From: Nocardia aurantia
GTDB lineage: Bacteria > Actinomycetota > Actinomycetes > Mycobacteriales > Mycobacteriaceae
Assembly (NCBI RefSeq): GCF_009604425.1
Contig: NZ_WEGI01000007.1
Location: forward strand, 62,001 to 126,000
Direction of reading: 5' to 3'
Length of the DNA: 64,000 bases
The notes beneath the pieces are model-generated. The model searched no databases. It was not told where the DNA came from and worked only from the letters and a program-made list of their open reading frames with translations. This document shows positions 7,726-15,504 of this stretch, in pieces. The translations under genes were made by a program, and so were the position numbers. Numbering within the stretch: position 1 is the first letter of the stretch; each line of letters starts with the position of its first letter.

Positions 7726-8685
7726 CTAGTTGTGGAGGTCGGGTAGGTCCGGGCGGTCGCCGAGGGTGGCGCCGGGTGAGCGGCCGTAGTGCCGCCGGTA
7801 CAGGGCGGCGAAGCGGCCGGGGTGGCCGAATCCCCATTCGGTCGCGATCGCGGAGACGGTCGCGCCGTCACCGTCGGTCAGCTGCTCGTGGGCGCCCTGC
7901 AATCGCAGGCGGGCCAGGTGCGCCATCGGGGTGGTCCCCAGATGGCGGCGGAAGGCCAGTTGCAGGGCGCGCACCGACACGTACGCGGCCGCGGCGATGT
8001 CGGCCACCGCGATGTCGTCGTGCACGCGCCCTTCCATGTACGCCAGCGCTCGGCGCAGGGCGGCGGGATGCGCGTCGACCCGGTCGATCGACGTGAGCTC
8101 CGCCGACGCGGTGTTCGGGAACGCGTCCAGCACGCTGGCGGCGAGAAACTGGGTGGCGGTCGCCGCCACCAGGGGCGGTACCCGGCCCTCGTAGTCGGCG
8201 GTGAGTTGCCGGAGGTGTGCGAGCGTCCCGGCGAGCCGCCGGCCGGCCGCGGCCGAGACGGGACGATAACCGGTCAGCTCGACCGGCTTGCCGCCCTCGA
8301 TGTCGGCGACCCGGGCGAGGTTGGCCGGATCGAACATGGTGATGGTGTAGCGCGAGGTGTGGATCACTCCCGAATAGGGCAGATCCGGCGGGGTCAGGAT
8401 GCCGATGTCACCGGGTTCGAAATGATCGGTGCCGATATCGTGGTAGTTCTCCTCGACCCAGCCGGTTTCGACCTCGCACAGGCAGATCTTGCCCAGCGGA
8501 TCGGCGTCGTAGCTCATGTCGAAGCCGAATTCGAGCCGGTCGAGGCTCACCTCACCGAGCCGCTCCCGGCTGACCGTGCTGCGCACCGGACCCGCCTTCT
8601 CGTTGCCGATCCGCATGGTGGTGTAGTTCCGGTTCAGGAACTCCTCGGTCGCCGCCAGGCTGGTGCTGTCGAACTCGATGGTCAT
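7726..8685 (-). CDS. AraC-family transcriptional regulator
   Basis: A 319-residue regulator with an N-terminal AraC-binding-like cupin domain (residues about 1-200, containing FEPGDIGILTPPDLPYSG) and a C-terminal double helix-turn-helix, DIAVADIAAAAYVSVRALQLAFRRHLGTTPMAHL then ATVSAIATEWGFGHPGRFAALYRRHYGRSP. The ATG at 8685 follows GAGGAGCGCAACTGGC. It is preceded by a full-consensus SigB-type promoter whose -10 lies inside a palindrome, so it may be both stress-controlled and autoregulated. Targets unknown. Confidence 0.88.
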   Translation of the reverse strand: MTIEFDSTSLAATEEFLNRNYTTMRIGNEKAGPVRSTVSRERLGEVSLDRLEFGFDMSYDADPLGKICLCEVETGWVEENYHDIGTDHFEPGDIGILTPPDLPYSGVIHTSRYTITMFDPANLARVADIEGGKPVELTGYRPVSAAAGRRLAGTLAHLRQLTADYEGRVPPLVAATATQFLAASVLDAFPNTASAELTSIDRVDAHPAALRRALAYMEGRVHDDIAVADIAAAAYVSVRALQLAFRRHLGTTPMAHLARLRLQGAHEQLTDGDGATVSAIATEWGFGHPGRFAALYRRHYGRSPGATLGDRPDLPDLHN

Positions 8686-8757
8686 GCCAGTTGCGCTCCT
8701 CGCTGCCCGGGGACCCGAACCGGACGGACATCGTGCACGCTTCCCTTCCACACCTTA

Positions 8758-8788
8758 GCTCGAATACCCATTCGAGCCGGGGGTACTC
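8758..8788 (-). promoter_or_regulatory. SigB/SigF-type promoter within a palindrome, upstream of araC
   Basis: On the minus strand GAGT (8788-8785), 15 bases, GGGTAT (8769-8764), the best match to GNNT-N15-GGGTAY in this window. The -10 is embedded in the inverted repeat GCTCGAAT-GGGT-ATTCGAGC (8758-8777), 8-bp perfect arms, which could be an operator occluding the -10. Confidence 0.55.
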
Positions 8789-8818
8789 CCGGGCTGTGCC
8801 GCGCGACACGGGAAGCGG

Positions 8819-9658
8819 TCAGGCCGGGATGCCACCGGCCGGTTCCGGCTCGGCGGCAGCCCCCGCGCGCAGTTGCTGGAGGATGCGCAGCAGCATGCGG
8901 CACACGGTCATCTGGGACACACCGAGGCGGTCGCCGATCTGTTGCTGGGACAACCGGGTGGCGAAGCGCAAGCGCAGCAGGTCGAGTTCGGCGGGCGTCA
9001 GGTCGCGCAGGTGCGGGGCGACGGCGAGGGCGTCCTCGACGAGTTCGTAGCTGCTCTCGGTGACGGCGAGCGAACCGTCCCGGGGCGACGGCGGATCGTC
9101 GTCCAGGTCGAGCAGCAGGTCCAGGGATTCGGTGCGGTAGCAGCGCGAGCCGAGCATCGCCTCCTCGACGGCCGCGACCGGCACGCCGAGATCGGCGGCG
9201 AGATCCTCGCGGGTCGGCATCCGGTGCAACTGTTGCGCGAGTCGGCCGGTGGCGGCGGCGATCCGCTGCTGCATCTCCTTCACCCGGCGGGGGACGTGCA
9301 CGGTCCAGCCGCAGTCGCGGAAGAAGCGGCGCAACTCGCCGGTGATGGTCGGGATCGCGAAGGCCAGGAACGGTGTTCCGAGATTCGGATCGTAGCGATC
9401 GACGGCCAGCACGGCCCCGAGCCGCGCGACCTGCCGCAGATCGTCGAAACCCTGACCGCGGCCGGTGTAGCGGGAGGCCAGGTGGTCGGCCAGCGGCAGG
9501 CAGCGGTCGATGAGCCGGTCGCGCAGCGCGGCCCGGACGGGATCGCCGGGATCGAGGCCGTGCAGGACGGCCAGCTCGGGTTCCAGATGGTCGTACGGGT
9601 CGCCGCCCCGTTCGCGCCGATGACGCGAGGCCGGGGCGTCCGAACAGCGGATGCTCAT
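8819..9658 (-). CDS. SigB/SigF-family RNA polymerase sigma factor (paralogue)
   Basis: A 279-residue group-3 sigma factor, exactly as long as the one at 4077-4916 and clearly its paralogue (shared DPYDHLEPEL start, RCLPLADHLASRYTGRGQGFDDL in region 2, LAFAIPTITGELRRFFRD in 2.4, LSQQQIGDRLGVSQMTVCRML in region 4.2). The ATG at 9658 follows GAAGGGACCGGC; an upstream in-frame start lacks a ribosome site. No anti-sigma or anti-anti-sigma gene lies beside it. No GGGTA box precedes it, so it is probably not autoregulated from here. Confidence 0.9.
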   Translation of the reverse strand: MSIRCSDAPASRHRRERGGDPYDHLEPELAVLHGLDPGDPVRAALRDRLIDRCLPLADHLASRYTGRGQGFDDLRQVARLGAVLAVDRYDPNLGTPFLAFAIPTITGELRRFFRDCGWTVHVPRRVKEMQQRIAAATGRLAQQLHRMPTREDLAADLGVPVAAVEEAMLGSRCYRTESLDLLLDLDDDPPSPRDGSLAVTESSYELVEDALAVAPHLRDLTPAELDLLRLRFATRLSQQQIGDRLGVSQMTVCRMLLRILQQLRAGAAAEPEPAGGIPA

Positions 9659-9779
9659 GCCGGTCCCTTCGTCGCAGTACCGGATCCCACGCGTCCCCGA
9701 GCATGGCATCACCGGTACGTCGCCGTGGACCTGTCGTGATCGTTTCGTTCGGATCCGGAGACGGTCCCGAGAGCGGCGG

Positions 9780-10871
9780 TCAGATCCGGAACTCCGCGGC
9801 GCTGGCGGCGAGGGTCATGCCGTGGCCGCAGTCGCCGTGTTCGCCCGCGCGGGGCAGCAGGCCGTCGGTGACCTCGGGGGTGCCGTCGACCAGCAGCGGC
9901 TCCAGGCGCGCGTGATCGATGAACCATTCCACGTGCCGGAGGTTGGGCACGGCGGCGGCGACCGGGGCGTGCAGCGCGGGGGCGCAATGGGCGGACACCT
10001 CGAGGCCGTGCGCGGCGGCGAGCGCGGCGCATTCCAGGAATCCGGTGTAGCCACCGCAGCGGGTGACGTCCAGTTGCAGGCAGTCCACCGCGTCGAGCAG
10101 GGTCGCGGCGCTCATCGGATCGGAGACGTATTCGCCTGCGGCGACATCACATTCGACGCCCTCGCGGACCGCCGTCAGGCCGGCGTGGTCGTCGCTGCGC
10201 ACCGGCTCCTCGAACCAGGTGACCCCCAGTTCGTCCAGCGCGACCCCGACCCGGCGGGCGTGCCCGGTGGGGTAGGCGCCGTTGGCGTCGACCATGAGTT
10301 CCGCGCGGCCGGTGACCAGGTCGGTGGCCCGGACCAGCCGGTCCAGGTCGCGGGCGGTCTCGCGGCCGATCTCGATCTTGACCGCCGTGCAGCCGGCGGT
10401 CAGCCAGGAGGTGATCTGTTCCTCGAGCGCCTCGTCGGGCAGATTGGTGAAACCGCCGGAACCGTAGACCGGCGTCGCGGCGCGCACGCTGCCCATCAGG
10501 TGCGCGAGCGAGGTGTCCAGCAGCCGCGCCTTCAGATCCCACAACGCGATGTCGACGGCGCTGAGCGCCTGCGCGACCACTCCGGTGGTGCCGAAATTAC
10601 GGCAGGCCCGGCGCATTTCGAGCCGGCACTGCGCGATGTCCCAGGGTGGGCGGCCCACCAGGATCGGCAGCAGCTCGTCCCGGATGATCGCGGCCGCCGC
10701 CGGGGTGCTGTAGGTCCAGCCGAGTCCGGTGCGGCCGCCGGCCTCGAGCCGCACGGTGACGGCGGTGGTCGAGGTCCAGGCCAGGGTGCCGTCGGCCTCC
10801 GGGCCGGGCGTCGGAAACCGGTACACCGCAACGGAACCCGGCTCCTCGAGGCGAAGCTCGCGCGAGATCAT
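9780..10871 (-). CDS. Enolase-superfamily (mandelate racemase/muconate-lactonising) enzyme
   Basis: A 363-residue acid-sugar dehydratase or racemase-like enzyme. The N-terminal capping domain is followed by the barrel with VKIEIG (catalytic Lys strand, KIE rather than KxK), metal ligands in MVDANGAY and WFEEPV, the third-ligand region AAGEYVSD, LQLDVTRCGG and the late His in SAHCAPALHA. The missing second Lys argues against a classical MLE/MR mechanism and for a dehydratase-type subgroup. The ATG overlaps the stop of a 54-residue gene (ATGA) and carries a strong GGAGGT site. The substrate cannot be named. Confidence 0.82.
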   Translation of the reverse strand: MISRELRLEEPGSVAVYRFPTPGPEADGTLAWTSTTAVTVRLEAGGRTGLGWTYSTPAAAAIIRDELLPILVGRPPWDIAQCRLEMRRACRNFGTTGVVAQALSAVDIALWDLKARLLDTSLAHLMGSVRAATPVYGSGGFTNLPDEALEEQITSWLTAGCTAVKIEIGRETARDLDRLVRATDLVTGRAELMVDANGAYPTGHARRVGVALDELGVTWFEEPVRSDDHAGLTAVREGVECDVAAGEYVSDPMSAATLLDAVDCLQLDVTRCGGYTGFLECAALAAAHGLEVSAHCAPALHAPVAAAVPNLRHVEWFIDHARLEPLLVDGTPEVTDGLLPRAGEHGDCGHGMTLAASAAEFRI

Positions 10872-11032
10872 CGGGTACCTCCGGCATCGAGTACGGTCAC
10901 GTCGGCGCCGGTGGCGGGCGGCAGTTCGCGTTCGGAGCCGGGGATCGCGTGCCGATGGCGGTGCGGCCGCGTCGGCACCGGGTCCGGCAGATCGGCGGGC
11001 CGCGCGGGCGATACCGAATCGGAACGTGTCAT
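10868..11032 (-). CDS. 54-residue Pro/His/Arg-rich small gene, coupled to the enolase-superfamily gene
   Basis: An open frame of 54 codons starting at the ATG at 11032 after GAAGGGCCAGGTC and ending in a TGA that overlaps the next ATG as ATGA. The product is hydrophilic with a TRPHRHRHAIPG stretch and no membrane segment. A SigB-type promoter lies 43 bases upstream. It may be a small protein (possibly metal-binding through the His cluster) or a leader cistron controlling the enzyme. No homologue recognised. Confidence 0.5.
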   Translation of the reverse strand: MTRSDSVSPARPADLPDPVPTRPHRHRHAIPGSERELPPATGADVTVLDAGGTR

Positions 11033-11074
11033 GACCTGGCCCTTCGTGCGACGTTTATCCGGAATGTGCGGCGA

Positions 11075-11099
11075 CTACCCCGTCCGGACCGGCGCACAC
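11075..11099 (-). promoter_or_regulatory. SigB/SigF-type promoter of the 54-residue/enolase-superfamily unit
   Basis: On the minus strand GTGT, 15 bases, GGGTAG, followed by TCGCCGCACAT, nearly the same downstream context as at 2180 and 6581. It leaves a leader of about 36 bases. Confidence 0.5.
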
Positions 11100-11104
11100 A
11101 CCGT

Positions 11105-11129
11105 GATTGGGTCCGGAGCGCCCGGGTAT
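11105..11129 (+). promoter_or_regulatory. SigB/SigF-type promoter of the pyruvate-oxidase-like gene
   Basis: GATT at 11105-11108, 15 bases, GGGTAT at 11124-11129, about 40 bases before the ATG at 11170. It is divergent from the enolase-unit promoter, with no overlap. Confidence 0.55.
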
Positions 11130-11169
11130 CCGGCCGCCGACACGAGCAACGGACCGGACGGGAGACGGA

Positions 11170-12966
11170 ATGGCACAGCAAGTGGGCGACTATGTCCTGC
11201 AGCGCTTGCGGGAGTGGGGGGTCCGGCAGGTCTTCGGCTACCCCGGCGACGGCATCAACGGACTCATCGCGGCCTTCGGCCGGGCCGCGGGCGAGGGTCC
11301 GGCCTTCGTCCAGGCGCGGCACGAGGAGATGGCGGCGTTCGAGGCGACCGGCTACGCGAAGTTCAGCGGCGAGGTCGGCGTGTGCGCGGCGACGTCCGGT
11401 CCGGGCGCGATCCATCTGCTGAACGGGTTGTACGACGCCAAACTGGATCACGTGCCGGTGGTGGCGATCGTCGGCCAGACCGCGCGCAGCGCGATGGGCG
11501 GCAGCTATCAGCAGGAGGTCGATCTCCAGGCGCTGTTCAAGGATGTGGCCAGCGAGTATCTCGTCGAGGTGAACGTCGCCAGCCAGCTGCCCAACGCGCT
11601 GGACCGCGCGTTCCGGATCGCCCGCACCCGCCGCGCGCCGACGGCGGTGATCATCCCGTCGGATCTGCAGGAGGAGCCGTACCAGCCGCCGGAGCACGCC
11701 TTCAAGCAGGTGCCGTCGAGTCCGCCGCAGGTGATGCATCCGACGGTGGTGCCCGCGCGGTCGGAGATCGAGCGGGCCGCCGCGGTACTCAACGCCGGAT
11801 CCAAGGTGGCGATCCTGATCGGTCAGGGCGCGCGCAACGCCGCGGACCTCGTGGTGGAGGTCGCGGACCTCACCGGGGCCGGCGTGGCGAAGGCGTTGCT
11901 GGGCAAGGACGTGCTCGCCGACGACCTGCCGTTCGTGACCGGATCGATCGGATTGCTGGGCACCCGGCCCAGTTACGAGATGATGCGCGACTGCGACACG
12001 CTGCTGATGATCGGCTCGAGCTTCCCCTACACCCAGTTCCTGCCCGATCTGGATCAGGCGCGGGCCGTGCAGATCGATATCGACGGCGGCATGATCGGCA
12101 TGCGCTACCCGGCCGAGGTGTCCCTGCTCGGTGATGCGAAAGCCACTCTGACGGAACTGATTCCGCTGCTGACCGGTAAATCGGACGGTACCTGGCGCGA
12201 GACGATCGAGTCGAATGTCAAGCGCTGGTGGGACACCGTCGAGCGGCAGTCGATGCTGGCGGCGAAGCCGGTCAATCCGATGCGGGTGGTGTGGGAGCTG
12301 TCCCGCTGCGTTCCCGAGAACGCCATCATCACCGCCGATTCCGGTTCGTCCACGAACTGGTACGCCCGCTGCCTGCGGTTCCGCGGCCGGATGCGCGGCT
12401 CGTTGTCGGGCACGCTGGCCACCATGGGCCCGGCTGTGCCGTACGCCATCGGCGCGAAGTTCGCCCATCCGGACCGGCCGGCGGTCGCCCTGGTCGGCGA
12501 CGGCGCGATGCAGATGAACGGCCTGGCCGAGCTGATGACCATCGCGCGCTACCGCGACCGGTGGAGCGATCCGCGGCTGGTGATCTGCGTGTTCCACAAC
12601 AACGATCTCAACCAGGTCACCTGGGAGCTGCGCGCGATGGGCGGCGCGCCGAAATTCGAAGAGTCCCAGTCGCTTCCGGACATCTCGTACGCGGACGCCG
12701 CACGCGGTCTCGGCGTGCCGTCGATCGCGGTCGATCATCCGGATCAGCTCGCCGACGCCTGGGCGCGGGCCTTCGCCGCCGACGGGCCGATGCTGCTGGA
12801 TGTGCGCTGCGATCCGGAGGTCCCGCCGATCCCGCCGCACGCCACCTGGGATCAGCTGGAGTCGACCGCGCAGGCCGTCCTGAAGGGCGACCCCGACGCC
12901 TGGCATCTGATGCTGCAGGGCGCGAAAACCAAGGCGCAGGAGTTCGTTTCGGCCGTCCGGCGCTGA
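11170..12966 (+). CDS. ThDP-dependent pyruvate oxidase/dehydrogenase (quinone)-like enzyme
   Basis: A 598-residue enzyme of the PoxB/acetolactate-synthase fold. Domains in order: an N-terminal pyrimidine-binding domain with the catalytic Glu in QARHEEMAAFEATGYAK, a central nucleotide/FAD-type domain (ILIGQGARNAADLV) and the C-terminal ThDP domain with GDGAMQMNGLAEL ending in HNNDLNQVTWE. Homologues oxidise pyruvate to acetate plus CO2 with electrons to quinone; related enzymes act on other 2-oxo acids, so the substrate is not certain. The start follows GGACGGGAGACGGA. The SigB-type promoter fits the stationary-phase control known for E. coli poxB. Confidence 0.85.
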   Translation: MAQQVGDYVLQRLREWGVRQVFGYPGDGINGLIAAFGRAAGEGPAFVQARHEEMAAFEATGYAKFSGEVGVCAATSGPGAIHLLNGLYDAKLDHVPVVAIVGQTARSAMGGSYQQEVDLQALFKDVASEYLVEVNVASQLPNALDRAFRIARTRRAPTAVIIPSDLQEEPYQPPEHAFKQVPSSPPQVMHPTVVPARSEIERAAAVLNAGSKVAILIGQGARNAADLVVEVADLTGAGVAKALLGKDVLADDLPFVTGSIGLLGTRPSYEMMRDCDTLLMIGSSFPYTQFLPDLDQARAVQIDIDGGMIGMRYPAEVSLLGDAKATLTELIPLLTGKSDGTWRETIESNVKRWWDTVERQSMLAAKPVNPMRVVWELSRCVPENAIITADSGSSTNWYARCLRFRGRMRGSLSGTLATMGPAVPYAIGAKFAHPDRPAVALVGDGAMQMNGLAELMTIARYRDRWSDPRLVICVFHNNDLNQVTWELRAMGGAPKFEESQSLPDISYADAARGLGVPSIAVDHPDQLADAWARAFAADGPMLLDVRCDPEVPPIPPHATWDQLESTAQAVLKGDPDAWHLMLQGAKTKAQEFVSAVRR

Positions 12967-13061
12967 CGGAGGCACCGGCTGCCGGTACCAGGACCCGGTG
13001 CCGGCCGTCGGGACCGGCAACCGGCACAGCCCACGGGCCCGGCTCGCCCGGCAGGTCGAAT

Positions 13062-13097
13062 CCGTGGCCCGGGCATGAGCTCATGCCCGGGCCACGG
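13062..13097. terminator. 36-bp perfect palindrome, bidirectional terminator
   Basis: Two 18-base arms, CCGTGGCCCGGGCATGAG and its exact complement, meet with no spacer between the convergent pyruvate-oxidase-like and LLM genes. It would fold into a very stable hairpin in either RNA. Confidence 0.75.
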
Positions 13098-13102
13098 GAC
13101 GG

Positions 13103-14077
13103 TCAGCCGGCCGCGGCGGCGGCCGATCCCAGCCGGGCGCGCAGTTCGTCCCGGTAGAAGTCGATGAAGCCGTCCGGGTCGGGGCCGGCGTTCTGCAGCA
13201 CCAGACGGTCGAATCCGGCGTCGCGATATTCCTGGACGGCCCGGACGTAGTCGTCCGGCACACTGCCACAGGTGAACGCGCCGCGGATATCGTCGGGGCG
13301 GACCGTGGCCGAGGCGGCGGCGAAGTTGGCCGGGTTGGGCAGTTCGCTCATCACCTTCCAGCCGGTGACGGCCCAGCGGGAGGTCTCCAGGGCCGCCGCC
13401 ACCGCGGCCTCCTCGTCGGGCGCCCAGGCGACGGGGACCTCCGCATAGCGCGGGCCGCGGCCGCCGGAGCTCTGATAGTGCTCGACGATGTCGGGTTTCG
13501 GTTCGGTGGCGAACAGCCCGTCGCCCAGTTCGGCGGCGAGCCGGGCCGCGGCGGGACCGCCCGCGGCGACGGCGACGACCGGCAGCTCGTCGGGCAGGTC
13601 GAAGATCCGCGCGTCCGACAGTTGCAGGTATTCGCCCTGATAGGACTGATAGCCGCCGCGCCACAGCAATCGGATGATCTCCAGCGCCTCGCGCAGCATC
13701 CGATGCCGCACCCGGACGGCGTCCGGGAATCCGGTGCCCACCACATGTTCGTTGAGCCGCTCGCCGGAGCCGATGCCGAGGGTGAACCGGCCCTCGGAGA
13801 CCAGCGCCAGCGTGGCCGCGGCCTGCGCGACGATGGCCGGGTGGTACCGGACGGTCGGGCAGGTGACGCCGGTGGCCAGGCCGATCCGCTCGGTCTTCGC
13901 GGCGATCGCGCCGAGTACGGTCCAGGCGAACGGCGAATGGCCCTGGTTGTCCAGCCAGGGATGGAAGTGGTCGCTGATCTCGACGAAGTCGAAGCCGGCC
14001 GCTTCCGCGCGCACCGCCTGCCGGATCAGTTCCGCGGGCCCGAAACCCTCCGCCGCCAGCTTGTATCCGATCTGCAC
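13103..14077 (-). CDS. F420-type LLM-class oxidoreductase (TIGR03557-like)
   Basis: A 324-residue luciferase-like TIM-barrel protein closely matching the F420-dependent glucose-6-phosphate-dehydrogenase-like subgroup: the start QIGYKLAAEGFGPAEL, EISDHFHPWLDNQGHSPFAW, TGVTCPTVRYHPAIVAQAAAT, and LGIGSGERLNEHVVG for cofactor phosphate binding. The GTG at 14077 has a GAGGAG site six bases upstream and is preferred to the ATG at 14104, which has none. The true substrate of this subgroup is unsettled; coenzyme F420 is the likely cofactor. Confidence 0.88.
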   Translation of the reverse strand: MQIGYKLAAEGFGPAELIRQAVRAEAAGFDFVEISDHFHPWLDNQGHSPFAWTVLGAIAAKTERIGLATGVTCPTVRYHPAIVAQAAATLALVSEGRFTLGIGSGERLNEHVVGTGFPDAVRVRHRMLREALEIIRLLWRGGYQSYQGEYLQLSDARIFDLPDELPVVAVAAGGPAAARLAAELGDGLFATEPKPDIVEHYQSSGGRGPRYAEVPVAWAPDEEAAVAAALETSRWAVTGWKVMSELPNPANFAAASATVRPDDIRGAFTCGSVPDDYVRAVQEYRDAGFDRLVLQNAGPDPDGFIDFYRDELRARLGSAAAAAG

Positions 14078-14107
14078 AGTGGTCTCCTCGGGGTCGATGG
14101 TCATCGT

Positions 14108-14302
14108 TCAGCCGTCGGCGGACAGCAGTACCGACAATTCGAGCGGGAGTGCGTGGACGAGCGCGACCGCGTCGTCCGGCGGTGTGCGGTCCGATATTTC
14201 GAGAATCAGGTCGGGAGAATGCCCGGCGCGCAGCGGGATTCGAGTTGTCCAGCTGCCCTCGGCGACCCGCCGCCGGCCGCGCCGGTCCACCGCAACCGCC
14301 AC
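14108..14302 (-). CDS. Doubtful small hypothetical gene
   Basis: A 64-codon frame whose C-terminal half (SPDLILEISDRTPPDDAVALVHALPLELSVLL) has a protein-like hydrophobic pattern, but the GTG start has no visible ribosome site. It ends just before the LLM gene. It may be real, or the remains of a longer gene; no family recognised. Confidence 0.3.
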   Translation of the reverse strand: MAVAVDRRGRRRVAEGSWTTRIPLRAGHSPDLILEISDRTPPDDAVALVHALPLELSVLLSADG

Positions 14303-14493
14303 TGCCCGGCCCGCGCTCGCCAGACCCCGCCGTCGTCGTGGTGCACCGAGCAGGCCCGCGAAGACGGCGTCGCCGTCCCGGCCGGGCAGGCATATCCAGG
14401 AGATGTCCCGCCGCGCCCGACCAGCGCCACGCTAGCCGCCGGCCGGGAACGCGTAGCCGCGCAAAATATGTCGTGATCGAGCCGCGGCGCGGG
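14303..14493. other. Intergenic region, no gene seen
   Basis: No convincing gene, repeat or terminator; short frames here lack starts with ribosome sites. It separates the LLM unit from the Dps/UsfY-like unit. Confidence 0.5.
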
Positions 14494-14799
14494 TCAATGC
14501 CCCTGCCGGTCGGGTTCGGCTGCGCTGGTGCGGCGGCCCTCGATCACCAGCCAGGTCACCCCGGCGACGAGGCAGACCGCGCAGATGATCCCGGCGACGA
14601 TCGACCAGCCCGCGAAGCCGTACCCGGCGGCGGTCAGCGCCGTGCCCAGGGCCACCACGCCGAGGAAGCACAGGACCAGGGCGGGGACGTTCTTGTTGTC
14701 CTCGAGACCCTGGCCGGCGTGGGTCCGGGTGGGCTCGGCCCGGCGGGACCGGTACGAGCCGGGAATCCTGGCGAAGGGTCGTGCGTCGGGTCGCGTCAT
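14494..14799 (-). CDS. UsfY-like small membrane protein
   Basis: A 101-residue protein with a polar N-terminus containing EPTRTHAGQGLEDNKNVP, then two hydrophobic helices (ALVLCFLGVVALGTALTAA and WSIVAGIICAVCLVAGVTWLV) and a short basic tail. The RTxAG..D...P segment before the helices resembles UsfY, encoded by the gene preceding the mycobacterial sigF operon. A GGAAGGACATCGATC site precedes the ATG. It lies 37 bases downstream of dps and probably shares its SigB-type promoter. Function unknown. Confidence 0.6.
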   Translation of the reverse strand: MTRPDARPFARIPGSYRSRRAEPTRTHAGQGLEDNKNVPALVLCFLGVVALGTALTAAGYGFAGWSIVAGIICAVCLVAGVTWLVIEGRRTSAAEPDRQGH

Positions 14800-14836
14800 G
14801 ATCGATGTCCTTCCGTGTTCGGTCTCGGCGGTGCGC

Positions 14837-15310
14837 TCACACCGACTGGGCCTGCCACATCCAGTGCAGCTGCTCCAGCCGGGCGATGATGTCGAGCAGG
14901 AGGTCCTGCGACACCGGATCCGCCTTCTCCACCGCCTCGATCCGCTGGCGCAACCGGCGGATCACCGCCGCGAGATTCGCGACGATCGCGGTGGTGACGT
15001 CGTCGTCGCGCTGCCAGCCGACGGCGAAGCCCTCGGCGCCGGATCGGTCGGCGACCGTGCGGGCGCGCCCGTCCGGGCTGACCCCGACGGCGGTCGCGCG
15101 TTCGGCGGCCGCGTCGGTGAATTCCCTTGCCGCCAGGACCAATTCGTCCAGGGCCAAGTGGACCGAGCGGAATCGCGGGCCGACGACGTTCCAGTGCGCC
15201 TGCTTGCCGATCAAGGACAGATCGATCAGGTCGACGACGGTGTCGCACAGGGCGTCACCGGCGATGCGCTGCTGTTCCGGGTCCAGCTCCGTAGAGATCG
15301 GATGAGCCAT
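14837..15310 (-). CDS. dps: Dps-family ferroxidase / DNA-protection protein
   Basis: A 157-residue ferritin-like protein. The Dps ferroxidase signature is visible in LSLIGKQAHWNVVGPRFRSVHLALDELVLAAREFTDAAAERA (His and the D/E ligands), with the C-terminal helices ending LEQLHWMWQAQSV. Such dodecamers oxidise Fe(II) with peroxide, store iron and can coat DNA. The gene is led by a SigB-type promoter and followed by the UsfY-like gene. A second copy of the same length lies at 38479-38952. Confidence 0.9.
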   Translation of the reverse strand: MAHPISTELDPEQQRIAGDALCDTVVDLIDLSLIGKQAHWNVVGPRFRSVHLALDELVLAAREFTDAAAERATAVGVSPDGRARTVADRSGAEGFAVGWQRDDDVTTAIVANLAAVIRRLRQRIEAVEKADPVSQDLLLDIIARLEQLHWMWQAQSV

Positions 15311-15351
15311 TGCGTGGTCTCCTCTCTGATCGGTGTCGTACGCAGAGCGGG

Positions 15352-15376
15352 CTACCCGTAATCAGCACCACGAATC
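15352..15376 (-). promoter_or_regulatory. SigB/SigF-type promoter of dps
   Basis: On the minus strand GATT, 15 bases, GGGTAG, about 42 bases before the ATG at 15310. It has the same -35 and spacer as the pyruvate-oxidase promoter. Confidence 0.55.
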
Positions 15377-15414
15377 AGCCGCCGGCGACGCCGGTAGCGG
15401 GCCGGGCGGCGGGT

Positions 15415-15439
15415 GCGTAAGCGGTGGGAATCGGGGTAG
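15415..15439 (+). promoter_or_regulatory. SigB/SigF-type promoter of the DoxX-repeat gene
   Basis: GCGT at 15415-15418, 15 bases, GGGTAG at 15434-15439, 65 bases before the ATG at 15505. It is divergent from the dps promoter. Confidence 0.5.
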
Positions 15440-15504
15440 CCGCGAGTGGAACAGTTCGTCCACGACGCACTCGGACGCCTCGCGTACCACCGAAAGGACC
15501 CGTC

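Noticed and set aside
9651..12134. An 827-codon plus-strand open frame
   Set aside because: Antisense to the enolase-superfamily gene and out of frame with the pyruvate-oxidase-like gene; no recognisable protein features.
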